From Acidimicrobiaceae bacterium (GTDB lineage Bacteria > Actinomycetota > Acidimicrobiia > Acidimicrobiales > Palsa-688): 5,085 nucleotides of DNA. The notes under the pieces are model-generated. The model was not told the DNA's origin and ran no database searches. It saw only the letters and a program-made list of their open reading frames with translations. The stretch lies in the NCBI GenBank assembly GCA_030838025.1, contig JAUTXM010000332.1, positions 1 to 5,085 of the forward strand, given 5' to 3'. This document shows, in pieces, positions 1-5,071 of this stretch. The translations under genes were made by a program, and so were the position numbers. Position 1 is the first letter of the stretch. Each line of letters starts with the position of its first letter.

Positions 1-945
1 GGTCTCGAAACCGTCCATCTCGGCCAGCATCTGGTTGAGCGTCTGCTCCCGCTCGTCATGGCCGCCGCCGAGGCCGGCGCCGCGCTTGCGGCCGATGGAG
101 TCGATCTCGTCCACGAAGATGATCGCCGGTGCCTGCTTGCGGGCGGTCTGGAACAGGTCCCGGACCCGCGATGCCCCGACGCCCACGAACATCTCCATGA
201 AGTCCGAACCGGTGACCGACAGGAACGGGACGCCGGCCTCGCCAGCCACGGCCCGGGCCAGCAGCGTCTTGCCGGTACCGGGTGGGCCGACCAGCAGCAC
301 GCCTTTGGGGATACGGGCGCCGATCTCCTTGAAGCGGTTGGCCGAGCGGAGGAAGTCGACGACCTCACGGATCTCGAGCTTGACCCCGTTGTACCCCGCC
401 ACGTCGGCAAAGGTCGTCCGCGGTCGCTCGGTCGTGTACACCTTGGCCTTGGACCGCCCGATGGACATGATGCCGGTCATCTGGCCCTGGGCCCGGCGGC
501 TCATCCAGATGAAAAAGCCGATGATGATCGCCCCGTACAGCAAGAACGGCAGGAGCGAAGCCACCCAGCTACTGGTGTTGTTGGCGAAGTTGAGGTTGTT
601 CTTGACGTTGGCCCGCAGCTCCTGGGCGATGCTGTCGGGCAGCGGATGAGGCCCCGACACCGTGAACTTGGTCCCCTGGCTGTCGGTGTAGCTGATCTTG
701 CCGGTGTCGTTGTTGACCGTCGCCGAGGCGACGCGGTGCTGGTCGAGGGCGGTGGAGAAGTCGCTGAAGGTCTGCGGCTTGGCGCTGCTCGCCGAGAAGG
801 GATTGGACACGAGGAAGGCAATAACGATCAGAGCGCCCAGCACGATGGCCACCAATCGCCAGTTGCGATCGGGGGTTAGGGGGTTCGGCGGGCGATCAGG
901 ACGATCGGAACGACCAGGGCGCAAATCGCCCGGCTGACGACTCAT
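1..945 (-). CDS. ftsH: FtsH, membrane AAA+ zinc metalloprotease, N-terminal part (cut by window edge)
   Basis: FtsH is a hexameric, membrane-anchored, ATP-dependent protease that extracts and degrades membrane and short-lived cytoplasmic proteins. The 315 visible codons start with MSRQPGDLRP, a basic Pro-rich cytoplasmic tail. They continue through a first membrane segment (about 30-47), an extracytoplasmic FtsH_ext-like domain (about 50-128), a second membrane segment (about 129-148) and the AAA+ core. Visible motifs are the DVAG entry motif (181-184), Walker A GPPGTGKT (220-227), the pore loop MFVGVGAS (252-259) and Walker B IIFVDEID (275-282). The frame is open at base 1. The second region of homology, the arginine fingers and the HEXXH peptidase domain lie outside the window. 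The ATG at 945 is the only usual start: no ATG, GTG or TTG lies in frame between it and the upstream stop. No Shine-Dalgarno is present, but a -10-like hexamer lies 6 nt upstream, suggesting a leaderless message. The linker DVAGYNGVK differs from the common DVAGVDEAK form. The family call is very secure. Confidence 0.97.
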   Translation of the reverse strand, partial: MSRQPGDLRPGRSDRPDRPPNPLTPDRNWRLVAIVLGALIVIAFLVSNPFSASSAKPQTFSDFSTALDQHRVASATVNNDTGKISYTDSQGTKFTVSGPHPLPDSIAQELRANVKNNLNFANNTSSWVASLLPFLLYGAIIIGFFIWMSRRAQGQMTGIMSIGRSKAKVYTTERPRTTFADVAGYNGVKLEIREVVDFLRSANRFKEIGARIPKGVLLVGPPGTGKTLLARAVAGEAGVPFLSVTGSDFMEMFVGVGASRVRDLFQTARKQAPAIIFVDEIDSIGRKRGAGLGGGHDEREQTLNQMLAEMDGFET

Positions 946-951
946 GCAGAC

Positions 952-957
952 ATCGTA
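952..957 (-). promoter_or_regulatory. -10-like element of a probable leaderless ftsH promoter
   Basis: On the minus strand, TACGAT fits the actinobacterial -10 consensus TANNNT. It ends 6 nt before the ftsH ATG, so transcription would begin at or next to the A of the start codon. This agrees with the missing Shine-Dalgarno. At a 16-nt spacing the -35 candidate is CTGTTA, a poor match to TTGACA, so the -35 side is weak. This is inferred from spacing and motif only. Confidence 0.5.
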
Positions 958-1002
958 CGCGGGCCAGGGTAGGTAACAGGCTCATGGATCGGTTCCGGCC
1001 AT

Positions 1003-1021
1003 CCACGTTTTGGCCACGTGG
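1003..1021. promoter_or_regulatory. Inverted repeat with embedded palindrome CCACGTGG, possible operator
   Basis: CCACGT at 1003-1008 and ACGTGG at 1016-1021 form perfect 6-bp inverted arms around a 7-nt spacer. The right arm lies inside a perfect 8-bp palindrome, CCACGTGG (1014-1021). The element sits in the divergent ftsH/DUF3499 intergenic region, 8 to 26 bases upstream of the rightward -10-like hexamer, where a regulator or RNA polymerase -35 contact would fall. It could be a transcription-factor site acting on one or both genes. No known regulator is assigned, and short GC-rich palindromes also occur by chance. Confidence 0.25.
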
Positions 1022-1028
1022 TCGGGGA

Positions 1029-1034
1029 TACGGT
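1029..1034 (+). promoter_or_regulatory. -10-like element of a probable leaderless promoter for the DUF3499-like gene
   Basis: TACGGT fits TANNNT and ends exactly 6 nt before the ATG at 1041. This mirrors the arrangement before ftsH on the other strand. No purine-rich ribosome-binding site is apparent at normal spacing. The -35 region is not recognisable: the T-rich CGTTTT at 17-nt spacing is a poor match. The call depends on motif and spacing, strengthened by the matching pair. Confidence 0.45.
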
Positions 1035-1040
1035 GAATGC

Positions 1041-1310
1041 ATGGCGGGAACCCAGAGGTGCGCTCGTCCCGGTTGCGGCGCGCCGGCGTCGGCTTGGCTC
1101 AGTTACGACTACGCCGGACAGCACGTCTGGCTGGATGATTCCGATGCCGACACGGGCGGACACCACAGCGCCCTGTGCGCCGCCCACGCCGGGAGGCTGC
1201 GTGCCCCGAAGGGTTGGTCCTTCCACGATCGGCGCACCGCCCGCTCGGCCGCCACGCCTCCTCCGACTCCGAGCGCGACCCACGAAGCCCCACCCGCGAT
1301 CGCCGTCTGA
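1041..1310 (+). CDS. DUF3499-like small Cys/His protein
   Basis: The 89-aa product resembles actinobacterial DUF3499 proteins, small conserved proteins of unknown function. The family pattern I recall is an N-terminal RCxRxGCxxPA block, then LTYxYADS, then LCxxHAxRLTAPRGWE. Here these read RCARPGCGAPA (6-16), LSYDYAG (20-26) and LCAAHAGRLRAPKGW (45-59). C7, C12, C46 and H49 could form a four-ligand metal site, presumably zinc. The tail from about residue 64 is Ala/Pro/Thr-rich and probably disordered. The middle is diverged: the usual hydrophobic stretch after the Tyr motif is replaced by WLDDSDADTGGHH. An upstream in-frame ATG at 984 would add 19 residues with no family similarity, whereas 1041 sits just before the conserved block and 6 nt after a -10-like motif. 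It is divergent from ftsH and probably begins a rightward unit with the CPBP protease gene, 35 nt downstream. The cellular role is unknown. Confidence 0.8.
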   Translation: MAGTQRCARPGCGAPASAWLSYDYAGQHVWLDDSDADTGGHHSALCAAHAGRLRAPKGWSFHDRRTARSAATPPPTPSATHEAPPAIAV

Positions 1311-1345
1311 GGGTCGGGCGCGGAGAATCGCAAGAGTCTGAGGCG

Positions 1346-2083
1346 GTGCCGCGCCCTCCTACCCCGAATACCCCGAATACTCCGAAGCATTCGGGGCTGA
1401 GCGAGGCCGTGGGCGCGTTCCTCGTCGGGACGCTGCTCAGCGGCATCGGGATCCAGATCGCCGCGGGCGCGGTCGGGTACCACCAAGGCTCGAGCCAACC
1501 GGTGCCCCTGGCCGTCACCATCTTGGGCCTCACGGGGCTCTGGATCGGCCTCATTGGTGGCGTGGTGCTGTACAGCCGATTCCGCGGGTCGGGTGACCTG
1601 CGGGCCGACTACGGCCTGTTTTTCCGGTGGCCATTCGACGCCGCGGTCGGGATCGCCGTCGGGGTCGGCACCCAACTGGCGCTCATCCCGCTGCTCTACT
1701 GGCCCTTCGAGCAGGCGGACCCAACCCTCCGCCATCGCCTCGAGGCTCCGGCCAAGACTGACACCGCGGCCATCCACGGGGCGCTGCAGGTCTCGGTGCT
1801 GGTGCTGTTCCTCGCCATCGGCGCACCCATCGTGGAGGAGCTGTTCTTCCGGGGGTTGTTGCTGCGCTCGCTGTCGCGGTGGCTGGGACCGATCCCGGGG
1901 GTGGTGGGATCGGCGTTGGTGTTCGGCCTGGCCCACTTCGAGCCCCTGCAGCTGGCTGCCCTGGTGCTGTTCGGGCTCATCTTGGGGTTCCTCGCCCAAA
2001 AGACGGGCCGGTTGGGCCCGGGGATCGTCGCCCACGCCGCGTTCAACGCCGTCACGGTGCTCACCTTGACGCTGCGGCGCTAA
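1346..2083 (+). CDS. CPBP family intramembrane metalloprotease (PF02517 type)
   Basis: This is a 245-aa multi-spanning membrane protein of the CPBP (CAAX protease and bacteriocin-processing, formerly Abi) family. Family members are intramembrane glutamate/metal-dependent proteases, Rce1-like, with varied and mostly unknown bacterial substrates. All three signature motifs are present with a GTG start at 1346: EELFFRG (164-170), FGLAH (193-197) and HAAFN (230-234). The glutamate pair, the two histidines and the asparagine are intact, so an active enzyme is expected. About seven membrane segments are visible, near 22-43, 53-77, 98-118, 146-163, 181-196, 200-216 and 224-241. The start is uncertain: GTG 1346 lies 35 nt after the DUF3499-like stop with only a badly spaced GAGG, and another in-frame GTG is at 1409. 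The open frame extends upstream to 1175, overlapping the previous gene, but that extra stretch is Arg-rich and looks non-coding. The short tail before the first membrane segment contains a TPN/TPN/TPK repeat. The substrate cannot be inferred. Confidence 0.9.
   Translation: MPRPPTPNTPNTPKHSGLSEAVGAFLVGTLLSGIGIQIAAGAVGYHQGSSQPVPLAVTILGLTGLWIGLIGGVVLYSRFRGSGDLRADYGLFFRWPFDAAVGIAVGVGTQLALIPLLYWPFEQADPTLRHRLEAPAKTDTAAIHGALQVSVLVLFLAIGAPIVEELFFRGLLLRSLSRWLGPIPGVVGSALVFGLAHFEPLQLAALVLFGLILGFLAQKTGRLGPGIVAHAAFNAVTVLTLTLRR
1361..1387 (+). repeat. Three tandem 9-nt units encoding TPN-TPN-TPK
   Basis: ACCCCGAAT occurs twice back to back (1361-1369, 1370-1378), followed by a third unit with two changes, ACTCCGAAG (1379-1387). 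The unit length is a multiple of three and in frame with the CPBP protease gene, giving Thr-Pro-Asn, Thr-Pro-Asn, Thr-Pro-Lys. This is a minisatellite-like stretch likely to vary in copy number, located in the cytoplasmic tail if the GTG at 1346 is the start. Confidence 0.85.
1371..1396 (+). promoter_or_regulatory. Perfect 8-bp hairpin near the start of the CPBP protease gene
   Basis: CCCCGAAT (1371-1378) pairs perfectly with ATTCGGGG (1389-1396) around a 10-nt loop. An identical 5' arm is available at 1362-1369 from the tandem repeat, so two alternative hairpins compete for one 3' arm. No U-run follows, so it is not a classic terminator. If translation starts at the second GTG (1409), the structure lies in the leader just before the start and could affect translation; if at 1346, it is within the coding region. 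The regulatory role is inferred. Confidence 0.35.
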
Positions 2084-2103
2084 TCCGTAGCGAGCCCCGA
2101 AGG

Positions 2104-2130
2104 CGGGAAACGGCGCCCCCACGCCGCCCG
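2104..2130 (+). terminator. GC-rich hairpin after the CPBP protease gene, possible terminator without U-tail
   Basis: CGGG (2104-2107) and CGGCG (2111-2115) pair with CGCCGCCCG (2122-2130), giving nine base pairs with an AAA bulge and a 6-nt loop. It begins 20 nt after the CPBP stop codon. No T-run follows; the next bases are TAAGCCCGC. Actinobacterial intrinsic terminators often lack a U-tail, so this is a candidate only. Confidence 0.35.
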
Positions 2131-2148
2131 TAAGCCCGCAAATACGCC

Positions 2149-2163
2149 GGACGGTGTCCGTCC
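2149..2163 (+). other. Short perfect hairpin in the CPBP/zinc-ribbon spacer
   Basis: GGACGG (2149-2154) and CCGTCC (2158-2163) form a perfect 6-bp stem with a TGT loop, followed by ATAAAGG. It lies between the CPBP protease gene and the small zinc-ribbon gene, about 54 nt upstream of the AGGAGG. It could be a second part of a terminator region or a leader hairpin. There is no U-tail, and the rest of the 147-bp spacer shows no clear TANNNT promoter motif. Confidence 0.3.
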
Positions 2164-2216
2164 ATAAAGGCCGCCCACGCACGTGCCGATGTAGTGGGGC
2201 AAGCCGTACCCCGACC

Positions 2217-2222
2217 AGGAGG
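2217..2222 (+). promoter_or_regulatory. Perfect Shine-Dalgarno AGGAGG deciding a TTG start
   Basis: AGGAGG is the full anti-16S consensus core and ends 8 nt before the TTG at 2231. It is the only strong ribosome-binding site in the window. It supports a small gene that begins with a non-ATG start and would otherwise be missed. Confidence 0.85.
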
Positions 2223-2230
2223 CCCCACCG

Positions 2231-2401
2231 TTGCAGTGTCCCCAGTGCGAAGCGCATCAGATGGTCGAGATCACCTTGTCGGTCGCCGGTGAGCGCGTCA
2301 CATTGAAGAGTTGCTCCGCCTGCGACCTTCGCTGGTGGGAGGGCTATCAGGGCAAGCTGCCCCTGGCGCGGCTGTTGGATTTGGCGGCCGGCGAGCGCTG
2401 A
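2231..2401 (+). CDS. Small four-cysteine zinc-ribbon protein, 56 aa
   Basis: A TTG start behind a perfect AGGAGG opens a 56-codon frame ending at TGA 2399-2401. The product begins (M)QCPQCEAHQMVEITLSV and has two CxxC knuckles, C3/C6 (CPQC) and C28/C31 (CSAC). They are separated by a 21-residue stretch that would form the beta hairpin of a zinc ribbon. After the second knuckle comes an aromatic DLRWWEGY (32-39) and a Leu/Ala-rich C-terminal helix (LPLARLLDLAAGER). Such small zinc ribbons can bind nucleic acids or proteins, or be structural modules; this sequence does not say which. I recall similar short CPxC...RWW proteins in actinobacterial genomes but can name no characterised member. It lies 147 nt after the CPBP protease gene and 72 nt before the long membrane protein gene, with hairpins on both sides, so it may be transcribed separately. 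Strong ribosome-binding site, ordered cysteines and a compact end make it a convincing gene. Confidence 0.85.
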   Translation: MQCPQCEAHQMVEITLSVAGERVTLKSCSACDLRWWEGYQGKLPLARLLDLAAGER

Positions 2402-2403
2402 CC

Positions 2404-2440
2404 GGGCGGTCGCCTCCAACCTCGGCGGCCATGATCGCCC
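2404..2440 (+). terminator. Extended hairpin just after the zinc-ribbon gene
   Basis: An inner 7-bp stem pairs 2408-2414 with 2424-2430 (one G-U pair, 9-nt loop). An outer GGGC/GCCC stem pairs 2404-2407 with 2437-2440, with six unpaired bases on the 3' side. It begins 2 nt after the TGA of the zinc-ribbon gene and ends 33 nt before the ATG of the next gene. It may terminate or attenuate transcription between the two. No U-run follows, and GC-rich spacers readily form such structures, so support is modest. Confidence 0.3.
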
Positions 2441-2473
2441 AACGGGTCCGAATCAGGGCAACATGGTGGCGCC

Positions 2474-5071
2474 ATGACCGCCGTCGATGTCACCGACCGA
2501 CCACCCAGTCCGCCTGCTGGCGACGACGTGGTGGAGGAGGAGTTCGCCTTCGGACTCGACGAACGCGGGCCTGACGAACCGCGCCGGCGGTGGCACCTGC
2601 CCGAGTCGATCAACTGGCCCGAGGCGATCATCACCTTCCTCATCGTGTCGTTCCTGTGCGGTTTCGTCTTCAAGTACCTCCAGCCGTCCAAGCTGTTTCT
2701 GAACACCACGGCCTCCGGTGGCGACATGGGGGCCCACGTCTGGCAGCCCGCGTTTCTCCGCGATCACCTGCTGCCCCATTTCCGGCTGACCGGCTGGGCC
2801 CCGGACTGGTACGCCGGATTCCCCTCACTCGTCTTCTACTTCCCGCTGCCGAGCCTCCTCATCGTCATCGTCAGCGTCGTCATGCCGTACAACGTGGCGT
2901 TCAAGCTGATCTCGGTTCTCGGGCTGGTGTCCCTCCCGCTGGCCGCCTACATCTTCGGTCGCCTGGCCCGCTTCCGCTTCCCCGGCCCGGTGTGCCTGGC
3001 CGCCGCCACCTTGCCGTTCCTCTTCTCCCGCAACTTCACGATCTACGGCGGCAATATCGCCTCCACCCTGGCGGGCGAGTTCGGATTCTCGATCAGCCTG
3101 TCCGCCGCCCTCGTCTTCCTGGGTCTGGTCGCGAGAGGCTTGGAGACGGGAAAATACCGGGCGCTGGCTGCGGTCGTGCTGGTCGTGACGGGTTTGTCCC
3201 ACCTGCTGCCTGCGATATTCGCCATCATCGGCGCAATCGTCCTAACCATCATGCGCTGGGACCGCCGGAGCTGGCGCTGGATCGCCCCGGTGTTCGCGGT
3301 GGCTGCGGGACTGGCGGCGTTCTGGTGGCTGCCGTTCCTGCTGCGCCTGCCCTACGCCACCGACATGGGCTACGAAAAGGTGCGGCAGTACTACCACAAC
3401 CTGTTTCCGGCCCACATGCTGTGGCTCTACGTGCTGGCCCTGGTCGGCTTCGCGGTATCCATACTGCGCCGCCAGAAATTCGGGATCTTCATCAGCATCA
3501 TGGCGACGCTGTCGGTCCTGGTCTTCCGCTTCGCGCCCCAGGCCCGGCTGTGGAACGCACGGGTCCTGCCGTTCTGGTTCCTGTGCCTCTACCTGCTGGC
3601 GGGTGTGGCCGTCGCCGAGGGGGGCGCGGCCCTCATCGAGCCCTTGAAGGACGGCCCGGTTCCGTACTGGTCGCGGCTGTCGACACTGGCCCTGCCCGTG
3701 GTCGCGGCGCTGGCGGTGTGGATCTGGGTGGGCTTCCCGCTGCACGGCCTGCCCGGCGGCTCGATCGACAGCCGGACCGGCAAGTACAAATGGCTCGGGA
3801 TCAGCAACTCCGACACCTCGTTCATCCCCGGTTGGGCCAACTGGAATTACAGCGGGTACGAGTCGAGTACCAAGTCCCGCCGGGCGGAGTATTTCGGTCT
3901 GATCGACACCATGAAGAAGGTCGGAAAGGACACCGGGTGCGGCCGCGCCATGTGGGAGTACGAGCCGGGACTGGACCAGATGGGAACCCCCGACGCCCTG
4001 ATGCTCCTGCCCTATTGGACCAACAGCTGCATCGGTTCGATGGAGGGCCTCTACTACGAATCGTCGGCCACCACGCCGTACCACTTCATCAACGCCGCCG
4101 AGCTGTCGCTGCAACCGTCCGACCCGGTGCGAGGCCTCACCTACCCGTCGGCCCCCAATGTCGCCGACGGAGTCCGGCACCTGCAACTGATGGGGGTCCG
4201 CTACTACATGGCACTCACCCCCGAGACCCAATCGCAGGCCGATGTCGACCCTGACCTGCAACTGGTCGCGACCTCGGGGCCGTGGCCGGTCACCTATTCC
4301 GGTGGCACGCAGAACGGGGTCAAAGAGCGCACCTGGAAGATCTACGAGGTCGGGGACTCGCAGATCGTGGCCCCCCTGATCAATCAGCCGGTCGTGATGA
4401 ACGGCATCGCCAAGGGCGGCAAGCCGTGGCTCGACGCCTCGCAGTCGTGGTACCTCGATCAGAACCGGGCGGACGTGCTGTACGCCGCGTCCGGGCCCAA
4501 GTCGTGGAGCCGGGTGGCACCCATGAGCACCGACCCGCCTCGGACGGCGCTCCAGCCGGTGCAGGTCGACCAGATCAAGTCCAGTGACAGTTCGGTGTCG
4601 TTCAACGTGGACACGATCGGCGTACCGGTCCTGGTGAAAGTCTCGTACTTCCCCAACTGGCAAGCGTCCGGGGCCAAGGGTCCGTACCGCGTCGCCCCCA
4701 ACCTGATGGTCGTCATCCCGACGTCGCACCACGTAACGGTGCACTACGGCTACACGCCGGTGGACTGGTTCGGCTATCTGTTCGGGATCATGGGACTGGC
4801 GGCGCTGGTGTGGCTGGTCCGGGCCAAGCCGGTGGTCTTCGCCAGCACCGGCCGGGCGCTCGCCAGCCCACCGGACGTGGTCGCGGTTTCCGGCCTCGAC
4901 GAGGCGTACGTCCGCATGCAACGGGAGCTGGCGGCGGGGATGGGGGCCGGCGCGCCCGGCCCGGCCGGCGCCTCGGGCACCGACGATATCGACGCCTGGC
5001 TGGGGTTCCCGGCCGGACTCGGCGCCGCCCCCGGTGCCGCCGGTGCAGGTCGACCAGATCAAGTCCAGTGA
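2474..5071 (+). CDS. Large polytopic membrane protein, GT-C/PTPS_related-like with YfhO-like C-terminal domain; C-terminus suspect
   Basis: The 865-codon frame has an acidic cytoplasmic tail (1-48), about eleven membrane segments between 49 and 421, a large extracytoplasmic region (about 422-762), one more membrane segment (763-783) and an Ala/Gly/Pro-rich tail. The first outer loop carries GGDMGAHVW (82-90), then WAPDWYAGFPSLVFYFPLP (108-126). This resembles the start of the membrane domain called PTPS_related (PF10131) and GT-C glycosyltransferases, where an acidic residue in this loop is catalytic; D84 is the candidate here. The PTPS name is historical and does not imply pterin synthesis. 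The block around YFPNWQASG (725-733), up to HYGYTP, resembles the C-terminal part of YfhO-like envelope proteins. C489 and C519 are the only ectodomain cysteines and could pair. A role in transferring a lipid-linked sugar to an outer polymer is likely but unproven. ATG 2474 has only a weak GGTGG 4 nt upstream. Residues 856-865 and the TGA come from a frame-shifted 47-nt repeat, so the true protein probably continues past 855 differently. Confidence 0.8.
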   Translation: MTAVDVTDRPPSPPAGDDVVEEEFAFGLDERGPDEPRRRWHLPESINWPEAIITFLIVSFLCGFVFKYLQPSKLFLNTTASGGDMGAHVWQPAFLRDHLLPHFRLTGWAPDWYAGFPSLVFYFPLPSLLIVIVSVVMPYNVAFKLISVLGLVSLPLAAYIFGRLARFRFPGPVCLAAATLPFLFSRNFTIYGGNIASTLAGEFGFSISLSAALVFLGLVARGLETGKYRALAAVVLVVTGLSHLLPAIFAIIGAIVLTIMRWDRRSWRWIAPVFAVAAGLAAFWWLPFLLRLPYATDMGYEKVRQYYHNLFPAHMLWLYVLALVGFAVSILRRQKFGIFISIMATLSVLVFRFAPQARLWNARVLPFWFLCLYLLAGVAVAEGGAALIEPLKDGPVPYWSRLSTLALPVVAALAVWIWVGFPLHGLPGGSIDSRTGKYKWLGISNSDTSFIPGWANWNYSGYESSTKSRRAEYFGLIDTMKKVGKDTGCGRAMWEYEPGLDQMGTPDALMLLPYWTNSCIGSMEGLYYESSATTPYHFINAAELSLQPSDPVRGLTYPSAPNVADGVRHLQLMGVRYYMALTPETQSQADVDPDLQLVATSGPWPVTYSGGTQNGVKERTWKIYEVGDSQIVAPLINQPVVMNGIAKGGKPWLDASQSWYLDQNRADVLYAASGPKSWSRVAPMSTDPPRTALQPVQVDQIKSSDSSVSFNVDTIGVPVLVKVSYFPNWQASGAKGPYRVAPNLMVVIPTSHHVTVHYGYTPVDWFGYLFGIMGLAALVWLVRAKPVVFASTGRALASPPDVVAVSGLDEAYVRMQRELAAGMGAGAPGPAGASGTDDIDAWLGFPAGLGAAPGAAGAGRPDQVQ
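4555..4601 (+). repeat. 47-nt exact direct repeat, internal copy
   Basis: This copy lies inside the ectodomain coding sequence of the large membrane protein and encodes a natural-looking stretch around QPVQVDQIKSSDSSVS (694-709). It begins GCCGGTGCAGG and ends TCGGTGTCGT. The same 47 bases recur at the right edge, 484 bases downstream. Because this copy fits the surrounding protein, it is taken as the original. Confidence 0.97.

Noticed and set aside
58..879. 273-codon plus-strand open frame over the ftsH region
   Set aside because: It is antisense to ftsH, whose Walker A, pore loop and Walker B motifs are intact on the minus strand. The plus-strand product is an Asp/Gly/Arg-rich shadow.
984..1040. 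Upstream ATG extension (19 residues) of the DUF3499-like gene
   Set aside because: The extra residues are Arg/Pro/Gly-rich and lack family similarity, and the extension would run through the -10-like element and the palindrome. The ATG at 1041 directly precedes the conserved Cys block.
1175..1345. Extended N-terminus of the CPBP protease overlapping the DUF3499-like gene
   Set aside because: This stretch is Arg/Pro/Ser-rich, overlaps a supported gene in another frame and precedes no membrane segment. A start at GTG 1346 (or 1409) fits the family length better.
1109..2419. 436-codon minus-strand open frame across the CPBP protease and both spacers
   Set aside because: It runs antisense to three supported genes and their spacers, has low-complexity Arg/Gln/Gly content and no recognisable motif. 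The CPBP signature motifs on the plus strand are decisive.
2590..4254. 554-codon plus-strand frame inside the large membrane protein gene
   Set aside because: It is an alternate-frame shadow rich in Arg, Gly, Pro and His with no membrane segments, nested in a frame with strong family-like features.
3242..5062. 606-codon open frame on the minus strand antisense to the large membrane protein gene
   Set aside because: Its product is dominated by Arg, Gly, His, Pro and Val with no domain or membrane pattern. This is the usual antisense shadow of a GC-rich gene, whereas the plus strand shows coherent membrane segments and family-like motifs.
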